From DAIOXA01 sp050949165 (GTDB taxonomy: Bacteria; Bacillota; Proteinivoracia; UBA4975): a DNA stretch of 64,000 nt. This document shows, in pieces, positions 52,371-61,487 of this stretch; the stretch's first letter is position 1, and each line of letters begins with the position of its first letter. The position numbers and the translations under genes were made by a program. The notes beneath the pieces were generated by a model. It did no database searches. It was not told where the DNA came from and worked only from the letters and a program-made list of their open reading frames with translations. The DNA is taken from NCBI GenBank assembly GCA_050949165.1, contig JBMNFF010000001.1:1054001-1118000 (forward strand), read 5' to 3'.

Positions 52371-54220
52371 AAATTCAGGCGCCCCCTCCCCTGACCCAAG
52401 CTCCGCCCCCCCGCGGCTTCTGGCAGGATTTTCGCCTCCTCGCCGCCACCCAGTTGCGCCTGACCTGGAACAAGCTCAGGCATTGGCCGGCCAAGATCTG
52501 GATTCTCATCATCATATCCAGCCTGGGCTTTCTGGGAATGCTGACGGGTTTAGGATTTTTGGCCTTCGGCGCCTTTGCCCAACTCTCGCCTGACACCGCC
52601 CAAGGCTTTTTGTCCCTGCTCTTTATGGTTGGCGTTGCCGCCGAGATGTTCTTCGGCATTACCGCGGCCTTCACCACCCTGTACATGTCCGAGGATCTGG
52701 AGTTGCTCTTCGTAGCCCCCATCTCCACCCGGGCGGTATTTGCCGTAAAAACCTTGGTGATAGCCTTCAGCAACCTCCTGGCCACCACAGTCTTAATAGT
52801 CCTGCCCGGCCTTTTTTACGGCCTGCTCTTCAAGGCCTCCCTGGCCTTTTTCCTCTGGCTGCCGGTGATTGCCCTGGCCCTGCTGGCCATCGGCACCGCC
52901 CTGGCCGAGCTCTTAAACATGGTGGTCATGCGCATCGTCCCGCCCCACCGCAGCAAGGAAGCGGTAGGCGTCATCGGGGCTGTATCGGGAATCCTCATCG
53001 CCATAGTCTTTCAAATTCCCAACCTGCTCCTGAGCAATCAGGCAAATATAAATCTGGACCAGTGGCTGGCCGCCCAGGAACAGCTGCTGCATGTCATGAA
53101 CTACTTCCCCTGGGGGTGGAGCGCCCAGGCCCTGATTGAGGCCAGCGCAGGCCGATACTTGCCTGCCCTGGGCTGGACCCTGTTGGTCCTGGCCCTGGGA
53201 GCGGGAATCTTTACCCTGGCCTTCCTCCTGGTGGAGCGAGGCTTTCGCCGGGGTTGGATCTCCTTGAGCCAGGGTGGTGGTCGCCGCCGCAAGGACCGGC
53301 AAACTAAGGAGGAGCAAACCCAGGCCCGGAAAAGGCGCGGGGAAATCCCCGTCCTTCCCCAAACTCAGCCCTGGCCTCTGACCTCACCCTGGAACGGGAT
53401 GTGGGCGGTGGCCAGGAAGGACCTGCTCTACATGAAGCGGGATACCAGGGAATGGTTCGGCTACCTGACCCCTCTCCTGTTGATGTTCTTTTTCACCGCC
53501 CGGGTCCTCTTCTTTCCCGGGCCTGGCGCCGAGCAGAGCCTGGTTATGGTCCTGATTATGTACACCATCATGTTCAGCGGCAACATTGCCCTGCAATCCT
53601 TTGGCAGGGAAGGTGAATCGGACTGGCTCCTGAACAGCGTGCCCCTGGCCGGATGGCCGGTGGTGTGGGGCAAGCTCATAGGCTCCGTCTTGCCTACCCT
53701 GGTCCTGATGGAGGCGCTCCTCACCGGCACCGGCCTGGCCATAGGCCTTCCTCCCAACATCCTGGTGGCCATGGCCGTGGGGGCAGCCCTGATCTCGGTG
53801 GGCTCCAGCGCCATCGGTCTCTACTACTCGGTGAATAACTGCCGCTACAATCCCGACGCCCCCCAGCAGAGAATTGCCCCCGGCGCCACCCTGCTGATGT
53901 ACCTGGTCAACCTCCTTTTCATCGGCGTGCTGGCACTTTGCCTGGTCTATACCTTCCCGCCCCAGGGATTGCTGGCCTTTGTCGGGGAACTGCCGCCGGC
54001 GCCCTTTGTCTGGGGATTCCCAGAAACCTTGATCTATTTACTTTTCCTCATCCTGGCTCCCTTGCGCTGGCCGCCTGCGGCGCGCATAGGCTTAGGCTTG
54101 CTCTTCACCTTGTCCCTCTGGCTGGCTGTGTTCTTCAGCTTCATGAAGGCCACCGTCCGGCAAAGCCTTAAGGGCCTAAGGGTAGAGCTGGTTACAAGCA
54201 CAGGCAAGAAAAGGAAATAA
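52367..54220 (+). CDS. ABC transporter permease, 617 aa
   Basis: Large exporter permease with about twelve hydrophobic segments in two halves, joined by a basic linker (GGGRRRKDRQTKEEQTQARK) near residue 310. The substrate is unknown. The GTG start overlaps the ATPase stop (GTGA). The Pro-rich N-terminus precedes the first segment at about 47. Confidence 0.88.
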
Positions 54221-54226
54221 AATAAT

Positions 54227-54248
54227 AAAGACCGCCGCAGCGGTCTTT
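54227..54248. terminator. Bidirectional terminator
   Basis: A perfect 9-bp stem AAAGACCGC / GCGGTCTTT lies between two convergent genes. On the + strand it is followed by ATTATTATT, on the minus by TATTATTTTA. Confidence 0.85.
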
Positions 54249-54252
54249 ATTA

Positions 54253-54747
54253 TTATTCAACAATCCTGAAGGCCTTGGCGCCTGCTCCGCAAATGGGGCA
54301 CTTGTCCACCGGGGCCAGCTCGATATTGCCGCACACCGTACACAGGTGGAAGGTCAGTTCTTCTTGGGAATCCAGGTTATCCAAAAGCCTCTGGTAGAGG
54401 CCGGCGTGGACCCGCTCGGCTTCCATGGCAAATCTGAAGGAGCGGGCAGCTTCCTTTTCCCCGGCTTCTTCGGCACGCTTGACCATGTCGGGGTACATGC
54501 TCTCGTATTCATAGGTCTCGCCGGCCACACCTTCCTTGAGGTTCTCGGCGGTGCTCCCAATTCCCTTCATGGCCCGCAGATGAGAATGGGCATGTATTGT
54601 CTCTGCCTCGGCGGCAGCCCGGAACATTTTGGCGGCGTTCTTATACCCCTCCTGCTCCGCCTTGGCAGCAAAAGCCAAGTACTTGCGGTTTGCCTGGGCC
54701 TCTCCGGCAAAGGCCTCCTTTAAGTTCTGCAAAGTCTTCTCATCCAT
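54253..54747 (-). CDS. Rubrerythrin
   Basis: Di-iron peroxidase of anaerobes that reduces hydrogen peroxide. N-terminal ferritin-like helices carry the Glu ligands (EAFAGEAQANRKYL, EAETIHAHSH, EAERVHAGLY); the C-terminal rubredoxin-like part has CTVCGN and CPICGAG. 164 residues. The ATG at 54747 is nine bases after GGAGG, while the one three codons earlier is too close. A Fur-like 7-1-7 palindrome lies in its promoter. Confidence 0.95.
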   Translation of the reverse strand: MDEKTLQNLKEAFAGEAQANRKYLAFAAKAEQEGYKNAAKMFRAAAEAETIHAHSHLRAMKGIGSTAENLKEGVAGETYEYESMYPDMVKRAEEAGEKEAARSFRFAMEAERVHAGLYQRLLDNLDSQEELTFHLCTVCGNIELAPVDKCPICGAGAKAFRIVE

Positions 54748-54765
54748 TATTGGCATCCTCCTTAT

Positions 54766-54813
54766 CAGTAATGATTACTGCTTAACTATACACCATGGGC
54801 GCCCTGCTGTCAA
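54766..54813 (-). promoter_or_regulatory. Rubrerythrin promoter with PerR/Fur-like operator
   Basis: TTGACA (54808-54813), a 17-base spacer and TATAGT (54785-54790). Immediately downstream, at the expected start site, is the palindrome CAGTAAT-G-ATTACTG (54766-54780), the 7-1-7 layout of PerR and Fur boxes. Control of a peroxide-defence gene by PerR would make sense; no such regulator gene is in this window. Confidence 0.65.
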
Positions 54814-54822
54814 GAAAATATC

Positions 54823-54851
54823 TTGCATGGCGCCGGCCAATTGGCTATGCT
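54823..54851 (+). promoter_or_regulatory. Promoter for the Crp/Fnr gene
   Basis: TTGCAT (54823-54828), a 17-base spacer and TATGCT (54846-54851). A CAAGA-AAATA-TCTTG inverted repeat (54811-54825) lies between this and the divergent promoter and could bind a regulator. Confidence 0.55.
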
Positions 54852-54870
54852 CTATTAAGAGGTGATTGCC

Positions 54871-55548
54871 GTGCACAAATGCCCCTGCAATAACACATGC
54901 GCGTCCCGGGTTCCTATCTTCCAGGGGCTCACTCCCCATGAGTTGGGCCGCTTCAACGATATCCTCACCACCAGAGAATATCCCGATAGCGAGATAATAT
55001 ACACCCAGGACAGTCCAGCCCAGGTTCTCTGTATCGTCAATTCGGGAGCGGTCAAGCTGTTTAAGACCTCTCCCGAAGGCAAGGAACAGGTCCTGCGCAT
55101 CCTGAGTCCCGGGGATTTCTTCGGGGAAGCGGTGCTCTTCAGCCAGCAAACCCGGACCAGCTCGGCCCAGGCCCTGGGCCCCACCAAGATCTGCCAGTTG
55201 GACAAGTCCCAGGCCGAAGAGATCATCCAGCGCCATCCGGAAATCGCCCGCAAGCTCATTGCCGCCCTCAACCTCCGCCTCGCCCAGGCCGAGGAGCAGA
55301 TAGAATACCTGGGGACCCGCACCACCCTGCAGCGGGTGGCCCGCCTGGTGGTGGACCTGGCCCGGGAGCAAGGGGACAAAATCGTCACCCTCCCCCTGAG
55401 CCGGGAGGGCCTGGCCAGCCTCACCGGCATGACGGTGGAAAACTTCAGCCGCAAACTCAGCGAGCTCACCGAGCAGGGACTGATCACTCCCCAAGGGCGC
55501 AGAAAGTTAGTTATAAAGGACTTGGAGAGCTTGGAGAAGCTGACATAA
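54871..55548 (+). CDS. Crp/Fnr family transcriptional regulator
   Basis: A 225-residue regulator: N-terminal cyclic-nucleotide-type beta barrel, dimer helix and C-terminal winged helix (SREGLASLTGMTVENFSRKL). The N-terminus reads MHKCPCNNTC, three cysteines close together, with further Cys residues in the barrel, which could hold an Fe-S cluster as in Fnr. Oxygen sensing would suit the divergent rubrerythrin gene. The GTG at 54871 has AAGAGGTGA upstream. Confidence 0.9.
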   Translation: MHKCPCNNTCASRVPIFQGLTPHELGRFNDILTTREYPDSEIIYTQDSPAQVLCIVNSGAVKLFKTSPEGKEQVLRILSPGDFFGEAVLFSQQTRTSSAQALGPTKICQLDKSQAEEIIQRHPEIARKLIAALNLRLAQAEEQIEYLGTRTTLQRVARLVVDLAREQGDKIVTLPLSREGLASLTGMTVENFSRKLSELTEQGLITPQGRRKLVIKDLESLEKLT

Positions 55549-55550
55549 AA

Positions 55551-55589
55551 AAAGAACAGGTCAATCTTCTAAGGATTGGCCTGTTCTTT
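55551..55589. terminator. Bidirectional terminator after the regulator gene
   Basis: A 16-bp stem with one G-T wobble (55551-55566 with 55574-55589) lies between the convergent regulator and nuclease genes. Confidence 0.8.
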
Positions 55590-56583
55590 AATTGCTGAGT
55601 TCCGCCCTAAGCTGCAAGACCTCAGATATGGGAAGCTCAGACACTTGCGCCACTTGCTCAGGAGTAAATCCCAGCCGGAGCGCATTTCTGGCTGCTAGTC
55701 TCTTTGCCTCCAGAATCCCTTCAGCCCTGCCCTCTGCCCTGCCTTCTGCCCTGCCTTCAACCCGGTACTTCTGCCAGGTTTCCTGCAAGATTCGTTCAAA
55801 ATTAGTTATCAATGATTTTCCCCCCTTCCTTCTCAAATGGATCAGGACTCGATCACGGTCGTGTTTCTCCATTCCCTTTAAGAGTACCTTACCTGTCCAC
55901 CTAGAAAAACGCCGTACATCTTCTTCCGGCATCTGATCCAAGACTGCAGCAAGCTCACCGATTCCAAACAGCACCTCATCCATCCCTCTGTGTTGCTCCA
56001 TATAGAAGACACTACCCATCAAATTGCCCAGGGCAAGCAGCTGGCCCTTGCCATATCTATTTACATCAACGAGGATGTATTTAAAATCTAATGCGTATTT
56101 GCTAAAGAACTGAAATCCTGCCTGACATTGGCTAAAGCTTGTCCCCGCCGTCCATTTGCCTTTCCCATTGTATAGCACGCACGGGACAATAACCGGCAGA
56201 GCGAAACTCCCTTTACAGGCAACCTCATTGAACCAATAATTGCGCCAGATTTCCACCATATACATCAATAAACGAAAGGGCATCATTTGATCGACGGTAG
56301 ATTGCAATTCCAGCAAGAGATAGAAGTATACATCTTGCTCGGCCAAACGAAGCCTGTAGATCAGATCGGCCTCTTGGTGCCGAAAGTCCTGTAGTATAAA
56401 GGATTTTGGAATAAGCATTACGTCTTTCGCCTGAATGCCCTTGACCCACTCTGCCTTAACAAAGGTCTGCAAGAATTGCAGAAAGGTCGACTTATTGGCC
56501 AGCAAATACTTGTACCCCGTATCATGCTTATTGCTGGGGACCGCATATTCCTGGTCTGGCTCCCTAACCAAGGCTAAGGACAT
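55588..56583 (-). CDS. Rpn/YhgA-type PD-(D/E)XK nuclease (transposase_31 family)
   Basis: Recombination-promoting nuclease-like protein of 331 residues. The nuclease core is visible as HDTGYKYLLANKSTFLQFL, then HQEADLIYRL and YFYLLLELQSTVDQMM, giving the D...E-x-Q catalytic pattern. Near the C-terminus are tandem EGRA units coded by a 12-base repeat (about 55722-55770). The DNA is AT-richer than its neighbours, consistent with a mobile origin. The ATG at 56583 starts MSLALVREPD; longer frames run into the inverted-repeat element. Confidence 0.85.
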   Translation of the reverse strand: MSLALVREPDQEYAVPSNKHDTGYKYLLANKSTFLQFLQTFVKAEWVKGIQAKDVMLIPKSFILQDFRHQEADLIYRLRLAEQDVYFYLLLELQSTVDQMMPFRLLMYMVEIWRNYWFNEVACKGSFALPVIVPCVLYNGKGKWTAGTSFSQCQAGFQFFSKYALDFKYILVDVNRYGKGQLLALGNLMGSVFYMEQHRGMDEVLFGIGELAAVLDQMPEEDVRRFSRWTGKVLLKGMEKHDRDRVLIHLRRKGGKSLITNFERILQETWQKYRVEGRAEGRAEGRAEGILEAKRLAARNALRLGFTPEQVAQVSELPISEVLQLRAELSN

Positions 56584-56708
56584 AGTAGCCGCCGCCTTAA
56601 TAATAATGTTAGCACAGTTTCCAATAATATAATATAGGAACACGTGTTCCCTGTCTAGCTTATCTTTTCTCTGATGGTAGCAGAAATAGAGTCTCCAATT
56701 AAGCGGGT

Positions 56709-56957
56709 GGGGCTGTCGCAAAATGAGATATTCGTACATATTCTCCCGAAAATCTCTCCGGGTAGGGGCCGAAAGTATAAAGAAGGAGCTGTCGCAAAAC
56801 TAAATCTCCGCGCATATTACCTCAAGAAAATCTCTGTGGGTGGGGGCCAAAAGATCCCCCTATAAAGGTAATCCAATGTAGGGGCGGGTTTTCCCGCCCG
56901 ACTCACAAGAATGGCTAATTGGGGAATATGGCGGATTGCCAGTTTTGCGACAGCCCC
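56709..56957. mobile_element. MITE-like element with GGGGCTGTCGCAAAA ends
   Basis: The left end GGGGCTGTCGCAAAA (56709-56723) is matched exactly in reverse at 56943-56957; a near copy (GGAGCTGTCGCAAAA) repeats at 56785. The two left copies are followed by related sequence (AAATCTC...GGGGCC). A perfect GGGCGGG-TTTT-CCCGCCC hairpin (56882-56899) lies inside. No transposase is encoded, so this is a non-autonomous element or decayed IS. The gene-free stretch is 56584-56963. I see no clear target duplication. Confidence 0.6.
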
Positions 56958-56963
56958 TTGCTT

Positions 56964-58886
56964 TTACGCCAAGGCCTTTTCTATTTCCGCCATGGCCCTT
57001 TCCTCCAGGTCGCAGCATTGCCGGACCAAGGCGAGGACCGCCGGAGCCTTGCCAGGGTCAAAGGCCTGGCCCCCGGGCCCGGTAAAGGGGACCAAGCGGG
57101 TTATCTCCTGGTAATTCGCTGCCACCTGGCGGTAGAGGTCAATTGTACCCTCCAGGCCCTTTAGTTCACCGGACCGGGCGGCAACATACTCCAGGTATTT
57201 GGCGATGCAGGCCTTGGAGTCAGCATAGACGTTGAGATTATAGGCCAGGCCGAAGGGGTCGTAATCTCCCCGTTCCAAAGTGCTTATGAGATTGGCATAG
57301 GCCTTTCTGCCGCAGGCATACCCGGGAGTCGAGTGCTGCTCTTTATTCCACTCCCTCAAGCCGTATTCCAGGGAATCCCGATAGATCTTCTCCGGGTCGA
57401 CCTCCACCCTGCCCTTGAGAATCTGCACAAACAGGTATGGAACCTCGGATATGCCCAGGTTGCCATAGCTCAAGGGATCCGGATCTGAGTTGAGGCAATC
57501 TTGAACAAACAAAACTTCATCGCCGTCATCATAACCGTCAATCAGGCCAAATTCCAGGAGACCTGTCGGCGCCCAGGTGATCGCCGGCACCCCCCTGGCT
57601 ATGGATGCTTTGATCTTTGCCAGGGCATCCTCCTGAATCATATGGAAAGTGTTGAGCCTGGGGTCCCTGAAGACCAGGACTATTTCGCTGTGCACGCCAA
57701 TCCTGTCCAGCATGGTGAAATGCTCCATCCCCCAGTCGTACACCGTCACCGAGCTGGGGCAGGCCGTTTCGTGCACGATGAAGTGAAAGGCCATCCCCGT
57801 CATGCCCATGAGTTTATAGATCTCGTCCTGCCACCACTCCACCTTGCGCAAAGCGCCGTCCACGCTGGCGATATATGAGTTCCAGGTCATTCCCATCTTC
57901 GCACCCAGTCGCATTGCCGCATCAGTACCTCCTTTAACAGGTTGTGGCTCCATTATAATCGACGGGGTAGGACATAAAGTGTCGCACCCCTCAGGCATAT
58001 TTGCCAAAATCATCTTTTGTAGCCTGGAACAGAAGCGCTGCCGTAACCAGCGGGGTGAAAGAAGGGTAAATTGTTCTACCCCGGCTATAATTGCCGCCAG
58101 AAATTTGCTGGAATTTGTGAATTCCACTCTGTAGACCTGAGGCTCTCCAGAGGGAGATACCCGCAGCCCCGCCTTTCTCAACTGATTCTCCCCCTGGGTT
58201 TTTACAAGGGCCACATAAGGCCTGCGGTAGTTAAAGTCATCTTTATATTCCTCCGGATCAAACCAGGGAACGATGGTAAACTCCTCGTCCCGAACCAGGG
58301 CGCCTCTTATCCGCTCCAGTTTAAAGATGCGGACCTCCCCGCGGAGTTCACAATACCCGACCACATAATTGCCATCCCCCTGACAGAAGAATTTATAGGG
58401 GCAGATGATCCTGCGGGATTTTACCCCCGCGGCGCTGACATACTCTATCTCAACTTTATGCCTCGATTGCATGGCTTTGCTGAGGAGCTTATATGCCCTG
58501 ACCTCCCGGGGACCGGGATTGATAATTGGTAAATTCCTCTCGCCTTCGCAGTTTCCTTCCCCGCCCAAGCGGGCAAAGAGTTGGGCCAACTGCCGGGCCT
58601 GTCCACCTTCCCTGTTTCGGTAGTGGAAGGCCAGGTAATCCAGGGTGGCCTTTTCTTCTGCCGAAATAAAATTGGCCGGCAGGATAAAAGCTCCCCCTCG
58701 GTAAAAATACCCGTTGTTCCTGGGACAATATGCAACGGGCGCCCCCAGGGAGTAGCGCAAGTACTCAATATCCCGGGAAGCCTGGCGGGTAGAAATCTCA
58801 AATTCCTCGGCAATAATTCGGCAATTGGGATACCTGCCATGGCGAATCTGCTGGTCAATCCAGAGTATCCTGTGTAAGCTGCTCAT
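56964..58886 (-). CDS. WYL-domain regulator fused to a C-terminal domain resembling BtrH/C39-like proteins
   Basis: A 640-residue fusion. Residues 1-60 form a helix-turn-helix (NCRIIAEEFEISTRQASRDI), 130-215 a WYL domain (HKVEIEYVSAAG, then YVVGYCELRGEVRIFKLERI), 240-310 a WYL C-terminal extension. Residues 325-640 are a second domain with GMAFHFIVHETACPSSVTVY and GLIDGYDDGDEVLFVQ, the look of BtrH or C39-like papain folds, but without an obvious catalytic Cys-His pair. The ATG has GGGGGTG upstream. The regulator could sense a ligand bound by the C-terminal domain; that is inference. It might also be two genes joined in this lineage. Confidence 0.8.
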   Translation of the reverse strand: MSSLHRILWIDQQIRHGRYPNCRIIAEEFEISTRQASRDIEYLRYSLGAPVAYCPRNNGYFYRGGAFILPANFISAEEKATLDYLAFHYRNREGGQARQLAQLFARLGGEGNCEGERNLPIINPGPREVRAYKLLSKAMQSRHKVEIEYVSAAGVKSRRIICPYKFFCQGDGNYVVGYCELRGEVRIFKLERIRGALVRDEEFTIVPWFDPEEYKDDFNYRRPYVALVKTQGENQLRKAGLRVSPSGEPQVYRVEFTNSSKFLAAIIAGVEQFTLLSPRWLRQRFCSRLQKMILANMPEGCDTLCPTPSIIMEPQPVKGGTDAAMRLGAKMGMTWNSYIASVDGALRKVEWWQDEIYKLMGMTGMAFHFIVHETACPSSVTVYDWGMEHFTMLDRIGVHSEIVLVFRDPRLNTFHMIQEDALAKIKASIARGVPAITWAPTGLLEFGLIDGYDDGDEVLFVQDCLNSDPDPLSYGNLGISEVPYLFVQILKGRVEVDPEKIYRDSLEYGLREWNKEQHSTPGYACGRKAYANLISTLERGDYDPFGLAYNLNVYADSKACIAKYLEYVAARSGELKGLEGTIDLYRQVAANYQEITRLVPFTGPGGQAFDPGKAPAVLALVRQCCDLEERAMAEIEKALA

Positions 58887-59125
58887 GTTTCACCCCCAGG
58901 GAAATGATAGACGTCCCTGCACTGTTCTCAGCCTTCTCCTGCCCGGACAAAGGGCCGGCTGCCAAAGAACAGTTCTGCGCGGGCGCATCCCAACCTCGGC
59001 TCCCCGACCGCTTTTTCCCAGTATAGCATCTGAAAAAATAAATTTCTAATTTGATTTTTATCATGTTTTCCCTTTTCTGGCTCCTCCATAATGAAGACAG
59101 AACAAAGGTGAAGGAGTGTTGAAGG

Positions 59126-59362
59126 ATGAAAAAAATTACCTTGTTAGGAGTTGAAGGGTGCCCCACCTGCGCCCGCCTGGATGCAAAGGTTCAGGAGGCC
59201 GTGGCCGCCCTGGCCGCCCCGGTAGAGGTGGAGAAGATCGCCGATCCCGCGAAAATAATGGAAATCAATGCCGGCGGTCTGCCCGCCGTGCTCGTCGACG
59301 GGGAAGTCAAGGCCCTGCGCCGGGTCCCGGAAGTAAAGGAGCTGGTAGAATGGCTGCAGTAA
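59126..59362 (+). CDS. Thioredoxin-like small protein (CPTC)
   Basis: A 78-residue protein with a redox motif GCPTCARL near residue 11 and the cis-Pro loop AGGLPAVLVDG. It is shorter than classic thioredoxin and resembles the small thioredoxin-like proteins beside metal transporters. It begins the operon with the HMA protein and P1B ATPase and overlaps the former by 13 bases. Confidence 0.85.
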   Translation: MKKITLLGVEGCPTCARLDAKVQEAVAALAAPVEVEKIADPAKIMEINAGGLPAVLVDGEVKALRRVPEVKELVEWLQ

Positions 59363-59583
59363 AGGTAACCGCCCGTCTGGAACAACTGTCCTGCCCCAGC
59401 TGCGCCGACATGATTGTCAATGTAGTCCGGAAAATCAAGGGCGTAGAGGAAGCGGAAGTACGCTACACCACCAGCAAGCTGCTGGTCACCTATGACGACG
59501 CTGTTGTAGCCTGGGATGAAATAGAAGATACCGTGACCAAGCTGGGTTACGCCGTTACCGGCAAGAGCGAGAGGAGGGATTAG
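59350..59583 (+). CDS. Heavy-metal-associated (HMA) domain protein
   Basis: A 77-residue metal chaperone or detached metal-binding domain. The metal site is in LEQLSCPSCADMIVN (CPSC), and the ferredoxin-like fold is suggested by KGVEEAEVRYTTSKLLVTYD. The P1B ATPase that follows lacks such a domain, so this may be its separate module. The ATG at 59350 has AAGGAG nine bases upstream. Confidence 0.88.
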   Translation: MAAVKVTARLEQLSCPSCADMIVNVVRKIKGVEEAEVRYTTSKLLVTYDDAVVAWDEIEDTVTKLGYAVTGKSERRD

Positions 59584-59584
59584 C

Positions 59585-61471
59585 ATGGCCGTGGCCACAA
59601 ACCGCATGCCCAAGCCCACCGGCCTTTGGCTGAGGAAAAATGAAAAGTTCCTGATACTGCTGGTTTCCGGCGCCCTCATCATCCTGGGCTGGCTGGCGGG
59701 ATACCTCTCTCCCCAAGCCAGGGCCATCCTCATGGTGGCTGCGGCAATTGTGGCCGGCTACCGCATCGCCCAGACTGCCTGGTACGCCCTCCGGGCCCGG
59801 GTGGTCAGCATCCAGCTCCTGGTCACCATCGCCGCCGTGGGTGGAGTCCTCATCGGCGACCAGTGGGAAGCCGCCGCCGTCACCTTCCTCTTTGCCCTGG
59901 GCAACTACCTGGAAGCCCGGACCCTGAACAAGACCCGGGATGCCATTCAGCAGCTCATGAGCATGGCCCCGGCCACAGCCGTGGTCCTCCGGGACGGCCG
60001 GGAAGTGGAGGTAGACCCCGATGAAGTTCGGAAGGGAGAGATCGTCCTGGCCCGCTCCGGGACCAAAATCCCCGTAGACGGCATCGTCGTCAAGGGCAGC
60101 GCCTCGGTCAACCAGGCCGCCATCACCGGCGAGTCGGTGCCGGTGGAGCTCACCCCAGGCGGCCAGGTCTTCAGCAGCACCCTGGTGGAGGCTGGCTACC
60201 TGGAGATCCAAGCCCAGCGCGTGGGCGAGGACACCACCTTCGCCCGCATCCTCCACATGGTGGAAGAAGCCCAGGAGCGCAAGGCCCCCACCCAGAAGTT
60301 CATCGAGAAGTTTGCCCGCTGGTACACCCCTGCCATCATTGGCCTGGCCATTGTCACAGGCCTCGTCACCGGCAACCTGCACATGGCTCTGACCCTCTTG
60401 GTCATCGGCTGCCCCGGCGCCCTGGTCATCTCCACCCCCATCTCCATGGTGGCCGGCATCGGCAACGCCGCCAAGAACGGCGTCCTGGTCAAGGGCGGCG
60501 AATTCCTGGAAAAGGCCGGCAAAGTCACCCTGGTGGCCTTTGACAAGACCGGCACCCTCACAGTGGGCCGACCCGAGGTCACCGCCGTCCTGGCCCTGGT
60601 GGGCAGCCAAGAAGATCTGCTCCGCCAGGTGGCGGCAGTGGAGAAGGGCTCGGAGCATCACATCGGCCGGGCCATAGTGCGCCGGGCCGAAAACCTGACC
60701 CTGCCCCAGGCCTCAGGCATCGAGGTCTTCCCCGGCGGCGGCATCTCCGGCCGGGTAGAGGCTGAAGAAATCCTGGTGGGCAATCCCCGCCTCCTGGCCG
60801 AGAGGGGCGTCGGCCTGCCGGAACAGGTCCAGGATTGGATGGCTACCCGGGAGGAGCGGGGCGAAACGGCAGTGCCGGTGGCCGTCGACGGCCAGGTTCG
60901 CGGAGCAATTGCCATCGCCGATACCCTGCGCCCCGAGGCCAGAGAAGCAATCGCCGTCCTGCGCCGGTCCGGCAAAAAGGTGGTAATGCTGACGGGGGAT
61001 AATCCCCGCACCGCCGCGACAATTGCCGCCGAACTGGGCCTGGACGACGTCAAGGCCAATCTCCTGCCCCAGGACAAGGTCAAGGCCATTCAAGACTACC
61101 GCCGCCAGGGCCACATGGTGGCCATGGTGGGAGACGGCATCAATGACACCCCCGCCCTGGCCGAGGCAGACCTGGGCGTAGCCATGGGAGCTGCCGGCAC
61201 CGATGCCGCCATCGAGACCGCCGACCTCACCCTGATGAGCGATAACCTCAACCGGCTGGTCCGGGCCCTGCACCTGGGCAAAGCCACCCTGAGCAATATC
61301 CGCCAGAACGTCGCCTTCGCCGTGGCAGTGGTCCTCCTCCTGGTCCTGGGCGTCCTGGGCCAGAAGGTCTTCTTGGCCACAGGTATGCTGGCCCACGAAG
61401 CCAGCGTCATGCTGGTCATCCTCAACGCCATGCGGCTGCGAGTGTGGAAGCCCAAAAAGAACCCGCGTTAA
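59585..61471 (+). CDS. Heavy-metal P1B-type ATPase
   Basis: Exports a metal ion, probably Zn, Cd or Pb, powered by ATP. 628 residues. The transport motif is CPG (residues 276-278) instead of the usual CPC; the phosphorylation site is DKTGTLT with Asp320; the nucleotide part has the EHHIGRA-like segment (EKGSEHHIGRAIV) and the hinge MVGDGIND. It has no N-terminal HMA domain; that is supplied by the preceding gene. The missing second Cys may shift metal preference. Confidence 0.92.
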   Translation: MAVATNRMPKPTGLWLRKNEKFLILLVSGALIILGWLAGYLSPQARAILMVAAAIVAGYRIAQTAWYALRARVVSIQLLVTIAAVGGVLIGDQWEAAAVTFLFALGNYLEARTLNKTRDAIQQLMSMAPATAVVLRDGREVEVDPDEVRKGEIVLARSGTKIPVDGIVVKGSASVNQAAITGESVPVELTPGGQVFSSTLVEAGYLEIQAQRVGEDTTFARILHMVEEAQERKAPTQKFIEKFARWYTPAIIGLAIVTGLVTGNLHMALTLLVIGCPGALVISTPISMVAGIGNAAKNGVLVKGGEFLEKAGKVTLVAFDKTGTLTVGRPEVTAVLALVGSQEDLLRQVAAVEKGSEHHIGRAIVRRAENLTLPQASGIEVFPGGGISGRVEAEEILVGNPRLLAERGVGLPEQVQDWMATREERGETAVPVAVDGQVRGAIAIADTLRPEAREAIAVLRRSGKKVVMLTGDNPRTAATIAAELGLDDVKANLLPQDKVKAIQDYRRQGHMVAMVGDGINDTPALAEADLGVAMGAAGTDAAIETADLTLMSDNLNRLVRALHLGKATLSNIRQNVAFAVAVVLLLVLGVLGQKVFLATGMLAHEASVMLVILNAMRLRVWKPKKNPR

Positions 61472-61487
61472 GAGCCGCGGGTTCTTT
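61456..61487 (+). terminator. Terminator of the metal-transport operon
   Basis: A perfect 12-bp stem (61456-61467 with 61476-61487) spans the ATPase stop codon and ends in TTT. Confidence 0.75.

Noticed and set aside
58855..59166. 103-codon frame on the minus strand upstream of the WYL gene
   Set aside because: Overlaps the WYL start and the opposite-strand thioredoxin-like gene, and looks like random sequence.
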